Source of the DNA: Brachionus plicatilis
Lineage: Eukaryota; Rotifera; Eurotatoria; Ploima; Brachionidae
Length of the DNA stretch: 64,000 nt
Direction: 5' to 3'
Assembly (NCBI GenBank): GCA_010279815.1
Contig: QEOQ01000451.1
Location: forward strand, 606,591-670,590
Below, one piece after another: positions 24,333 to 35,460 of this stretch (position 1 is the first letter of the stretch; the number at the start of each line of letters is the position of its first letter). Position numbers and translations under genes: made by a program. Under the pieces are notes generated by a model. That model made no database searches. It was not told the DNA's origin and saw only the letters and a list, made by a program, of their open reading frames with translations.

Positions 24333-25700
24333 TTAAAGTAAATATCTACTTGAAACAAAAATGTGCTTGATTGAAAAATTTTAAAAAAAGTTACATAGAG
24401 ATGTGCAGATTGGAGAATGATAATATTTTAAGCCATAAATTTATTTAATTTTAAATATAATTAATTAATTTAATTTCACGAAACATAAATTATTTATAAG
24501 TTCTAATTGTAAATTTGTTAAATATATAAACTTTAAATTAATGCGTAATATTTTTACTATAATTATCGAATACTTACCACTTATATGACCTTTTAATTAA
24601 ATTTTTGATAAAATTGAGTATTTTTGAGGACTAGATTTTAATTTTCTGGGATAATTTTTATTTAACTCTAATAATTTAGGAAAAAAAATCGGACATTTAA
24701 CAATAATTATAATGCAGAAGATAAAAACATTTTTGAGTTTTTTAGATGCAGATTTCGAATCTGATATCAAAATTCAAAAATTCGAATAGTAAGTCTTTGA
24801 TAGGGAGTATTGAATGGCTGAATTATAATTTTTTTTTAAATTTAAAAAATATATCTTCAACTTTTAGTTAAGTTTAGTCTAGATATTTTTTAATTATAAA
24901 GTCAATTTAAAATAATCTCTACAAACCAAATAACATGAATACATTTCCGCTTTTGTTTATGAATAAATAAGTTAATTTAATTGTCTTCTTTAAGACAAGT
25001 CTAAAATTTTATTAAATTGTATTTAAGGTGTCAAAATACAAATCTTTCAGTTTATTTGTTTTTGATTGAAATCTAAGTTTTTAAAGAAATAAATGTCTCC
25101 ACATTTTTATTTTAGTTTTTTTATACAAAATTTTTTTTCATCAAATGTTTCAAACCACTAAGTAAAGTTATATTCGTAGAAATAAATTAAAAAACTCCAA
25201 GCCTAGGATAAAAAATAATGATGCATCAAGAACCAATCCAATATGTGTTTTCAAACTTTTTATTTACAATTTTTTTTATAATTTATTTTAATTCCAGCAT
25301 AGGCCTTATCCTTTTGTAAATATTATGAATCAATCAAATAATCTATTCATTAAATTTTTTCTTACATCTCCTCGATTCACTTAACGAAAACTATGAAACT
25401 AAACCAGATTTTTATAACAACAATCGCATCGTAAATTTGTTTTAAAACAAGATTTTTTTGCATTAAGATTTGATGAAACTTAATGAAACTGTTTTTAGTT
25501 CTGTATGGAAACTAATAAGAAGTGTTTTTTTTAAAAAATGATTACATAAAAATACGCGTAACCCATTTTAAAAATCTATTTTGATCTTTCTAAAATTAAA
25601 AAATTTAATTTTAAAACTAGATTATTTATCTTGATATCTAAAATCTTTAAATAGAACATTTCAGTCAAATTTTTTTTAGAATTTAAAATTAGAATTAGAA

Positions 25701-28700
25701 ATGGATGAGAATTCGATTGATGAAAAACAAATTAAATTTGAACTATCGGATAGTAATGGTTCAAATCTTCCAGAAAAATTGGATAATGAGATAATGAATG
25801 AAAAAAATAAATATCCTAAAATAGTTTTTTTAATCATTTTAAATGAATTTTGTGAACGTTTTTCGTATTATGGCATTAGGACAGTTTTGTTTTTGTACTT
25901 GACCAATTTTATCAAAATAGAACAGCATTCAGCTACTGCTATCTATCATGCCTTTACCGTCATATGCTATTTTACTCCAATATTGGGTGCTATTCTTGCC
26001 GATGGTTATCTTGGTCTCTATAAAACAATTTTGTATGTTTCAATCGTTTACTGTATTGGTGAAATAATCCTCACATTGACAAGTATAATACCTTTGGGAG
26101 CTCCTAACATCACAGGACCGGCCATAGCCTTGTTCATAATAGCAGTGGGAACTGGAGGTAATTTAATTAATTTTTTTTTTCATTTTTTTTAAATTGAATA
26201 TAGAATTTAAAGGGATAAATTTAAGATTTAGAATTTTTAAAATTTGATACAGTCGAATTTTATTTCAGATTAAAGTTCTTTTCAATTAAAAGTTATTTAA
26301 TTATCAAGAGACAAAAAAAATTTTGAAATCTTTATCAGTTAATTTTAAAAAAATCTTTTTCGGTGTTAAATAATAAAATTTAATTGTAAAATTAATTTAA
26401 AAAATCTAGGAGAAAAAAAAGCAATCATTTAAAATAAGAATTTTACTTGAAAAGAAAAAAGTTTATTTTTGTTTAAAAAAAAATTTAAAAAATTTCTAAA
26501 GTAGAGTATATGGGCATCTTGAAGTTTAGGATCAAAAAAATCAGATCAAAAAGTAATTTTTTTTTAACTTTTGAATGGTATTTGATTAAATCTCTCTGCA
26601 AAATGCTAAATAATGCAAAAAACATGCTGAATATTAGAATAGGCTCTGCAAAAACTCTGCAATTAAATTGCGCAGTTGAATTAAATACTTTTTAATGACA
26701 TGCATTTTCCTGCAAAATTGCAGAGATTTTGCAGAGCCTATGCTAATATTCAGCATGTTTTTTGCATTATTTAGTAGTAGTAGTAGTAGTGTAAACTGCA
26801 GCTTGGAGTCAACCAAGCAGAACTCTATGAGCTATAGCAGTCGCTTCAAATCGTTTCGCCATCCAAACATCAAGTTTTGCTTTGAAACTGTTTGTATTCC
26901 TTGAGTTGATAATTTCTTCCGGTAGTTTATTCCAATCATTGACAACCCGGTTAATAAAAAAGTTAAATCTTGGAACACAACTCCTAACTAGCTCTCGTGT
27001 AAGGTTCTGTCTGTGTCTTCTCAACTCATATCTTCTATTATCTATCTTGGTGTTTGAACTATAATTGATCCCGTTGGTAAAATTCACAATCTCTATACCA
27101 TTAACTATCTTAAACATTTGAATCAAATCGCCACGTACTCTTCTTGTTTTCAAGTCGGTTAATTTTAACTTTGATAGTCGTTCCGAGTAGTCTAAATGAC
27201 GCAGTTCATGAACTAATTTTGACGCTCTTCTTTGTACTTTTTCCAGCGCATTCACATCTTTTTCAAAATAAGGACACCAAGAGCTAATCGCGTATTCTAA
27301 GTGCGGTCTGACAAGTGAACAGTATAGTAACCTAATCAACTCGAGCGTAGGGATTTAGCATTTTGCAGAGAGATTTAATCAAATACCATTCAAAAGTTAT
27401 AAAAAATTACTTTTTGATCCTAAACTTCATATTTCTAATGTTACTTTGATTGAAAAAAATTTAATTTCACAAAATACTCAATAAATATTAATTTAAAATT
27501 TTATTAAAAGTTTTTTAATCAAATATTTTTATTTTTTTGAATTTTTATAGATTTATGAAAATAACGATCAATTTTATTAAAAAATTTATAAAAAATGTCA
27601 ATAAAAAATGTGAAAACAATGTTATTTTTTCGAGCCATTGAATTAAATTCAACGAATTATTGAATTATTTTTTTTCACTATTTCATAGTTCAGCTATCTA
27701 GCTTTTATAATTTTCAGACCAAGATTAGAATTATTCAGGTCGTTAGGCTTTAAGGTAAATAAAATCTTAGGAAATGAATACAAAATTGATATTGAAACAG
27801 CTGATATGATTGATTGCTTCTGACCTAGCAGACAATGCCTGCCTTAAAGCTGTTAATACTGAGGGCTTCAACTAATTTATTCAGCAGAGAGTTCCATATG
27901 CGAGCGATCTGTTGAAAAAAAAGTTACCTCTACGTTGTAGCCTCGATATTTCTTTTTGGGATTTAAAACAGTGACCTCTCCTTTGGTTTTTGGTTACATT
28001 AAAATTGTTGCTTTTTTCAACGAAGTCTGTTCCATGCATGAACTTGTACAATTGAATAATATCACCTCTTTTTCTTCTTTCCACCAGATTTGAAATGTTC
28101 AAGGCCTTCAATCTGCTTTCTTACGATTGGCTCCTAATTGACGAAACTATTTTTGATTCAACTCATTTGAAAGATGTAGAGCTATTTAAAGTTCTTTTCT
28201 TAATTTTTGGCAGAATTATTATTTTTAATATTTCTGTATCTGCATAAACTAAAAGCTCATTCAGAAAATATTATTAAATTATTATTTATTAAATAAATTT
28301 AATATATTTTTTTAGGTATCAAGCCTTGTGTAAGTGCATTCGGAGGAAATCAATTCCATCCATCTCAAAAAAAATATTTAGCCACATTTTTTTCGGTTTT
28401 TTATTTGAGCATTAATGTTGGCAGCACAATTGGAACTATTCTCACCCCAATATTTAGAAATGATGTTAAGTGTTTTGGTCAAGATTGCTATCCATTAGCT
28501 TTTGGTGTCCCAGCAGTGGTTATGGTAGCTTCAATAATTATCTATGCTATAGGTACTCCGTTTTATAACAGATCTGATGAAACAAATAAAAAAGGTAGCA
28601 ATATAATTATTCAAACGGCTGATTGCATTTTTACTGGAATCAAAAACAAAATAAAATTTCGAAATATAGAAAAAAAAGAACATTGGCTCGATTACGCTGA

Positions 28701-30144
28701 CACCAAGTTCAATAAACAGATGATTTTTGATGTAAAAGCATTTTACAAAATAGTTGTAGTTTTTCTTCCTTTGCCAATATTTTGGGCCCTGTATGACCAA
28801 CAAGGTTCTAGATGGACGGCTCAAGCGCAACAATTAAATGGAAAATTGGGAAAATGGATGATTAAACCAGATCAATTTCAGGCGGTGAATCCAATTTTTA
28901 TTGTCGCTTTGGTTCCATTATTTGATTTTGTAATTTATCCATTTTTTTCAAAATTCAACATCTTGAAAAAAGAACTTCACCGTATGAGCATCGGACTCAT
29001 ATTTGCCATTCTCTCATTCGGAATTGCTGCTTTACTCGAATCTCGAATGCAGGCCACATCGAAATTGCTCAATCCCTCAAATAGAATCAGACTTGTCAAT
29101 TTATCACCCTGTGATATTACATTTTTTGACCAAGATGAGACTCTGTTTTATCTTGCTAAGTCAATCAAAGTAATAGATATGCCAGAAGATATAAGGAAAA
29201 AAATCGATCAGAAAAAATCTCTTTTAACAAATTCAACTTGTTTAGTTGGAAAAGAAAAATTTAACTTTTCTAATACGCTGGACATTAGCGATCTCAATGC
29301 TTCTAAGAATTTATTTTTCTATCTTAGTGATAATATGATTAAGACTCTTGATATTTTAATAAATCAAAACAATCAAGTAAATGGTTTTAGTCAAATAAGA
29401 TTTTTGAAGTTTGGTACATCTAATTTTGGAGCTGTGTTTCCTAAAGTTTTTAACAATATCATCAGTTATGGCAATGAAAAATTTGATGGAATGAACAACT
29501 CAAGTTATTTATCTACAAATAGAAATTTGGATGTAGCTTACACTACAATTGACTACAGTGATTACAGAATTTCCATCCGAAACTCTTCTATGGAATTGCT
29601 AAGCTTCGAAATAACATTTGAAACATGTGCAAGATATTCGATTTTACTGTACCCGAATCCTGTAGAAAGTCATCAAATTGATTATCTCATTTTGACAGAT
29701 ATATATCCAAATGGATTACATCTTTGTTGGCAATTAATTCAAATACTAATAATGACTGTTGGAGAAGTAATGTTTTCTATTAGTGGCATCTCATTTGCGT
29801 ATTCTCAAGCACCATCTTCTATGAAATCTGTAATACAAGCTTTATGGTGTTTGACCGTTGCTTTTGGAAATTTAATTGTGGTAATTGTGGCCGAAGCCAA
29901 ATTTGTAGAAAATCAAGTCTACGAATATTTTATTTTTATGGGTCTTTTGACTTTAGCTACTGGAATTTTTATATTTCTATCATGTCGTTATAAGTATTCT
30001 GATAAAAGTGATGATGATTCTTCAGATGTTAAAACAGAATCAAGTTTTGATCCTACAGAACCATTAAAACATTCTGCCCATGTCAAATATTCCACTGATT
30101 CAGAGATAAAATTGATTTCTCTCAGTGCATTGGAAGCAAATTAA
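25701..30144 (+). CDS. Proton-coupled oligopeptide transporter (SLC15/PEPT family)
   Basis: An integral membrane H+/di- and tripeptide symporter of the POT/PTR family. Two exons, 25701-26157 and 28316-30144, join at phase 1 and encode 761 aa, close to animal PEPT1/PEPT2. Family signatures are NEFCERFSYYGIR in TM1, then GTGG (the intron splits the last Gly) IKPCVSAFGGNQF near residue 153, and FWALYDQQGSRWTAQA near residue 308. A long Asn-rich extracellular loop follows (about 410-580). The last helices include LTDIYPNGLHLCWQ and the C-tail is acidic/Ser-rich. The start ATG follows an AT-rich leader; the first 35 residues are a cytosolic acidic/Lys segment. A polyadenylation signal lies 38 bp after the stop codon. 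The sequence does not tell PEPT1 from PEPT2. Confidence 0.95.
26521..27427. mobile_element. Palindromic foldback element split by a LINE
   Basis: Outer arms of about 75 bp pair closely: GAAGTTTAGGATCAAAA, AACTTTTGAATGG and CTCTGCAAAATGCTAAA on the left recur inverted on the right. Inner arms (AACATGCTGAATATTAG...) pair as well. Removing the LINE at 26775-27352 with one ATTTAG copy restores a continuous palindrome of about 320 bp. There is no open frame of its own. Confidence 0.75.
26775..27352 (-). pseudogene. 5'-truncated LINE reverse transcriptase tail
   Basis: The minus strand encodes about 176 aa of the C-terminal end of a non-LTR retrotransposon reverse transcriptase, with LVRPHLEYAISSWCPYF, ALEKVQRRASKLV, RRVRGDLIQMFKIVNG and FFINRVVNDWNKLPEEI. 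The reading frame is intact but lacks the catalytic palm, so it cannot act alone. The 3' end is a (TAC)n tract, read on the plus strand as TAGTAG repeats from 26775. The 6-bp duplication ATTTAG flanks it (26769-26774 and 27353-27358). Confidence 0.85.
27795..28130 (-). pseudogene. Second LINE reverse transcriptase tail, frameshifted
   Basis: The minus strand reads LKALNISNLVERRKRGDIIQLYKFMHG and GNFFFNRS. After a frameshift near 27905 it continues IWNSLLNKLVEALSINSFKAG with a Cys and a stop. The protein pattern matches the other LINE tails but the sequence is distinct, so this is a different subfamily. Ends are approximate and no target duplication was resolved. Confidence 0.75.
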
Positions 30145-30181
30145 TATTTTTTAGATTTTTGATATGTAATGTGTATTTTTT

Positions 30182-30187
30182 AATAAA
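30182..30187 (+). terminator. Polyadenylation signal of SLC15
   Basis: A canonical AATAAA begins 38 bp after the transporter stop codon, followed by T-rich sequence. Confidence 0.7.
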
Positions 30188-30565
30188 GTTTTTATTTTTT
30201 GTAACATTTTTTTTCTGGTGCCGTAAAAATTGAACAAAAATATTTCCTTTATTGAAAAATCGAAATTAAAAAACCTGGTAAAAAAAGCAAAATGCTATGA
30301 TTAACTTTTTTTACCCTAAAAAAAGATTTTAGATCAGCAAAATCAACAATCAAATCCGATCCAATTGATGTTTTATCATTTATTCTTTCGGTACTTGAAA
30401 TTAGAAATATTTTGCTGTGTTATAAGTTTTTTATAGAATTAATTTTAATTTAAAAAAGGAGATATTCTTGTTTAATTTTCCTTAATGTCACAGAATCGAT
30501 TTCTTTGGAGTAATTTGAAAAAAGCTTTTTATTTTTCAATTTAATTAACATTCTAAATATATATA

Positions 30566-31310
30566 CAGTACTGATTCGTCACGTGGAATTTACGTAAAAT
30601 AAGGTAAATTTACGAAAATTTATGTAAATTTACGTACGTAAATTTTCGTAAATTTACCATATTTTACTTTGGCCAAAAAATGGCCGAATTTATGTAAATT
30701 TTGGTAAATTTTCACTCAAAAAAAAAAATCCCAGACTTTCTTTTGCTTTTTTTCACAAAAAGAAAATTTATGAAAATTTACGTAAATTTGACTTTTTTTC
30801 TTGTAAAAAATGGTAAAATTTTGTAAATTAATTTTATTTAATGAAAAAATGCTTTTCAAAGACATTGTTTGACCTAGCAGTTTGACCAATCTCCATTTTT
30901 TTTATCACGATTTTTATTACCTTTATTATTATTACTTTATTCTAATTATCTTTTTTGAAAAAAAAAACCTTTTTTAAATGATTAATGTATGCTTGGCATT
31001 TAGCTGGAGTAAGTTTTCTTTGAAACTCTAAAATTGCCTCAACTGCTTCCTCATCATTTTGAATATTTCTTTTTCAATTCATTTCAAATCATTTCGAAAG
31101 GATTCAAATCTGGTGACTTTGGAGGAGATTTTACCTATTTAATATGCTGTTTAATAAATTAAACAGCTTAGAATTTTTTTTTTCAAACCCAGTTAATGTC
31201 ATCATTTTTCAGCATTAATTTATTAAATTTAAATAGGTAAAATCTCCTCCAAAGTCACGAACGTAAATTTACCTTATTTTACGTAAATTCCACGTGACGA
31301 ATCAGTACTG
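30566..31310. mobile_element. Tc1/mariner-type element with 50-bp perfect ends
   Basis: The terminal inverted repeats are identical over about 50 bp, beginning CAGTACTGATTCGTCACGTG and running into ACGTAAAATAAGG. TA flanks both ends (30564-30565 and 31311-31312). The minus strand at about 31090-31132 reads SPPKSPDLNPFE, the conserved C-terminal block of Tc1/mariner DDE transposases, followed by a stop where Trp is usual. An inverted duplicate of part of this block lies at about 31231-31258. The element is 745 bp, internally deleted and non-autonomous. Confidence 0.85.
31090..31132 (-). pseudogene. Remnant of a Tc1/mariner transposase
   Basis: A short frame contains SPDLNPFE, the motif that carries the last catalytic acidic region in Tc1/mariner transposases. 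It is broken at once by TGA where a Trp codon is expected. Only a few tens of codons survive and the rest of the domain is absent. Confidence 0.7.
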
Positions 31311-32643
31311 TATGTATATATATTCAGAATAGTTATATCTTTTATATGGATTAATTTAGACACCGATACGTATCAAAAGAAATTTTTGAAAAATTTAATA
31401 ACTCAAATTTTATAAGACATATTTTATAAGTTAGGCTAATTAGATCAGGAGGGTCATTACAATAATTACCAACATTGGTATCATGACCAGAATATAATTA
31501 TTTTATTCACTTCAATAATGACAAGATTTCTGAAATCATTCTTTTTTAATTTATGTGCTTCATATTACCGAAAAAAATTATAATTTAATTTATTATCTAG
31601 AATTGATAATAAGTAGTATTTAATAGCATTAATATTTAATTGAATACTAATACTATTTATTTTATTAATATTCAATTTGAAATTTTAAAGTGTTTTACTC
31701 TATTCTTTGTCTTTTCAAAATGTGTTGACAAGATTTTGTCAATAAGTTTTTATGATATCTCTTCAATAATATGAAAAATTGCTATGACACCAATAGCTGA
31801 TTCTAGCGAAGCTATAATATCAGTAATAAAGATTTAGGCAATCATTCAAGTCTTTCAATCATGTCAATCGATCAGTCTTTAGATAGCTAAAACTTTAAGC
31901 AGCTTTTATGAAATTATTGGTTTAAGAACAGTCAATAAACCAAAAATTTTCCTTTGTTGCATTAAAAAATCGAGCTCTAATAGCTTTCCATTTGTAAAAA
32001 AAATAATTCAGATTAAATATTTAAATTAAAAAAATGAAAATAACTTTTGATCAAGTCTAATTTGCCATTCGAAATTTTAAAGAATGTTACTCTATTTTTT
32101 TATCTTTTCAAAATGTGTTTACAATACCAATTCATTTAGCTTTTGGTCAGAGGTAGAGATTAATTGAATTGAAGCGTATTAATTTCAAATTTCACATTAG
32201 ATTTAGATAAGTTGAATATTGAAAAAGATTCATTGATGCTATTAAATTGATTGATGAGAAATTAATTAAAATTCATTTTCAAATGATTAAAAATAATTTA
32301 AAGAATTTAACTAGGTTATTGGCTATCAAAATTGAATTTAAGTTGAATTAATAAAATATATATTTATTTCCTAATTAAAGAAGTAAACAAAAATGGGCAA
32401 TACCTGATTTAGTCAAATGATTTGTTTATCAAATAGTTTACTTTGTTTAAGTCAGGTTCTCTCATAAAAGTAAATTGGCTTTAGCAATAAATATTAATTG
32501 ATTTATATTTTATTTAAATTAAATTTTAGTCCCATGAAAAAAATGAGAAAGTAAATAAAATGTATAAGGTATTAGAAAAATGCAATTAAATTTTCATTCA
32601 ATTTTACACAATTAAAATCAAATTAAATCGGGGATTTGAAGTT

Positions 32644-32956
32644 CCTTTCAATTCGGTTTTTTGCCAATAACTTTTGAATGGAATCAAATGAACCGATTCT
32701 GCAAAATATTACCTGTAACAAGTTTGTTACACATGAAGATAGAGTCTGCAAAATGGCGTGCAAACTTGTGCATTTTGCACTCCATTAAAAATAATTTAAA
32801 TAAGGTGGGCTACTTCTTTGCACAGTAATTGCATACTTAGGTCTCATGTGTAACAAACTTGTTTCAGTCTGTAAAATTTAGCAGAATCAGGTTATTTTTA
32901 TGCCACTCAATAATTATTGGCAAAGAACCGAATTTAAAATTATCGAATTGAAACGA
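32644..32956. mobile_element. Palindromic foldback element
   Basis: Left arm blocks TTCAATTCGGTTTTTTGCCA, CCGATTCTGCAAAAT and ACAAGTTTGTTACACATGA recur inverted, with mismatches, in the right arm. The arm words TAACTTTTGAATGG and TCTGCAAAAT also occur in the foldback at 26521-27427, so the two are probably related. No open frame. Confidence 0.65.
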
Positions 32957-33368
32957 AATTCACAGCCACAATTAAATCAATAAAAATAGATCTAAAATTT
33001 TCAAATTTTCTAAAAAACTAATAATTTTTTTTTCAATCTTGAGACCAAATTCTTTTTATCTAGCAAATAAATCAAAATTAATCAAATAAAAAATCTGTTT
33101 CATACCATTATTAATTTAATTTTTCAAAATTAACGACTTATTCATTTTTAAATAGGAAAAACTAAAATAAAAAGCTAAAAAGATTCTAGTAAGTACGAAA
33201 TATGAGGATCCCCACCCTTAAGATAAACTAAAATCAATACAGACCTTTACTCGATCGAACTTAGATGCGAACAAAAAATGTACTTTTACTTAATAATATT
33301 ATGATTATATAATTGATTATTTAAGTAAATTAAATGAGGGTTTTTTTTGTTGTCAACAAAATGAAAAT

Positions 33369-33374
33369 TTTATT
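33369..33374 (-). terminator. Polyadenylation signal of the Ig-domain gene
   Basis: AATAAA on the minus strand, 34 bp beyond the stop codon at 33408. Confidence 0.6.
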
Positions 33375-33407
33375 TTGAAAATAAAAAATTTTTTTAAGAC
33401 AAATATA

Positions 33408-35460
33408 TTATTTAATGACAAAGAAACTATTTGGATTTTTACCTCTACCATGATGGCGACGAAGATTAAAAAACTCGGTTTTAAAAAATACATTATAAAA
33501 GTACTCGAATTTATGGAATGAACCAGTTCCTAAAAAAGGAACGAAGTTTCTTGATATTTTTATAAAAGTTTGAAATAAATTCGAAAAATTTGAAAAATAT
33601 AAAAACAATATTGACTTCATAATCATTATCTTTAATTCAGTTTTTTTAAATCAAGTGCACACAATTAACCTTTTACTTATTTCGATATTTCTTTTTTGGA
33701 AAAAAATCAAATCAAAAGGCAATTAAATAAAAACAATTTTATTTTATTCCATTATATAAACTAAATAAATCTAGCTTTTAGAAAAAAAAAAGAAATTTTA
33801 TAAAAAAAATGAGAATATACATAAATAGACTAAAAGAAAAACGGCTCGAATCGTTTCCTTAAAAACAAAAATTAATTACCAATTGAAAAAATTTAAATTA
33901 AATATTTTACTTGAAAGTAAAACAGTAGCATTCTTAAGAATTAAACTCGGCATGTCCGGATTGATACATTGGTAAATGCCTTCATCTTGTTCAGATTCAA
34001 TCAAGACGCTTAAAAAATACTCTTTTCCCGATGATTTTCTTGCTGGTTGTTCGCTGCGGCTCCTCAAATTGCTTGATGACGAATACAGTGCAGAAGAATA
34101 AGGTGTTTTTTCGTTGGAATCTTTATCACTCAATCGTTTTATGAAAGTTTTGTACTTAAAACGTGATCTAGTTTGATTTCCATAACTTATATTAAAAATA
34201 TGAAATTTTAAATTTAAGAATAAATTAGAACTTAAATTAATATTTACCTTACTATATTTAGTCGGCCTTTTTTATCCAAAAAATACCAGTCTAGTTCGTA
34301 TGTATTTACAATAGAAAATGATTCGACTTTTGAATTTGGTTCATAGACATCATAATTGAAAGCATCTAAAGACCTGGTAGAACGAGCAAGTCGTTTTTTT
34401 CGACGTTTTTTGTAATCTTCTATATCATCTTCATAACTAAAAGGATAAGATGGAATCGAATGGTTAATATCATTTGGAAAATTTTTCATATCAGTATCTA
34501 ATTGACTATTAGTTATCCATCTTGAATCAAAAACACACGATATATTTATTGTTTGACCAATGTTTGTGTAAATTATTTGCTGATGAGTCGGTCTAGTTTT
34601 TGTTTGATCAATCGGAAAACATTCTTTTGTGTATCAATTTAAAATTTAAATAAATGTTAATTATTTAAAAAAAACCAAATAGGAACAAAATTTGTTTTTT
34701 TATTTTTTTTCGTTTTAGAATTATATTATTCTTTAAAATTATGATTATTTTTTTAGAAATAAAATTATTAATAAAAATAAAGTTAAGAACAAACCGAGCA
34801 AAAATATTTCCTATCAAAAGAATTTCTCAAAAAATATTTATTATGAGTCAAAAAGACAAAAAACTTAAAATTTTTGATTTAATTTGAGGTAAAAAGGTTC
34901 AACACAGCATTTTAAAATTTATTATTGAATATTTTTTTATCTTTAATTTTAATTTAAACAAAAAGAAATTTTTTATTGAAATCTTAGAGTAAAAATCGTT
35001 GAAACAAAAAATAAGATTTATTTATTCAATCTTAAAACTTTTTGTCTATAATTGTTGAGTATGTGTTATACAATTTCTTTTATTCTTTCAAAATTGGTAA
35101 ACTATTTTAAAATAAACAAATCTATTGCTTTAAGTTACTTAATGGCCAAGGCTTTGTCTAAATTATTTACGAATAAATAAATAAATTATCTAATAAATTT
35201 TAAAAGTTTAATCTAATTTCGTTAACTTTGAACTTATAATAACAATATATATTGACCTATAATTCGAAAACATCTTTAGCAAGTGTTTTCCAAAACTTTT
35301 GATTATTATCTTTAAAATCTTTTTTTTATTGTTTTTTTTATAATGCACTATTTTTTATTAAAAAATTAAAAGATTATTTACCTGCTATTTGAATTGTCAT
35401 TAGCAAACAAACTCCCAAAATTCCATAAGTTCCATAAATCTTTTTTATTTTCCAATACAT
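33408..35460 (-). CDS. Secreted single Ig-like (V-type) domain protein
   Basis: Four exons (35460-35382, 34623-34248, 34185-33911, 33529-33408) join at phases 1, 2 and 1 and encode 283 aa. The first exon gives a signal peptide with a hydrophobic core (YGILGVCLLMTIQIA). The body is one immunoglobulin-like fold: Cys56 in INISC, Trp139 in ELDWYF, and EQDEGIYQC with Cys225. A long insertion between the first Cys and the Trp holds an acidic stretch and then KKRRKKR. A second Ser/Arg-rich insertion precedes strand E. The C-tail is basic (RRHHGRG) with no transmembrane helix in my model. It is probably secreted; the ligand is unknown. The last junction is the least certain. A polyadenylation signal follows at 33374-33369. 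Confidence 0.75.

Larger units (their letters stand above)
19102..25700. other. Intergenic desert between fry and SLC15
   Basis: These are 6.6 kb of AT-rich DNA between the diverging starts of fry and the peptide transporter. A piggyBac-type MITE lies at 23775-24332 and a short hairpin at 19259-19278. All open frames are short and low-complexity. The part next to 19101 presumably holds the fry promoter, but I see no diagnostic element. Confidence 0.6.
26158..28315 (+). other. Single SLC15 intron carrying nested mobile elements
   Basis: The donor is GTAATT and the acceptor TTTTTTTAG. The intron is 2.16 kb, about forty times the commonest intron length in this window. The excess is largely a foldback element (26521-27427) with a LINE tail inserted in it and a second LINE tail (about 27795-28130). 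Confidence 0.85.
30145..33407. other. Intergenic region with two mobile elements
   Basis: Between the SLC15 3' end and the 3' end of the Ig-domain gene. It holds a Tc1/mariner-type element (30566-31310) and a foldback (32644-32956). The remainder is AT-rich without coding signal. Confidence 0.65.
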
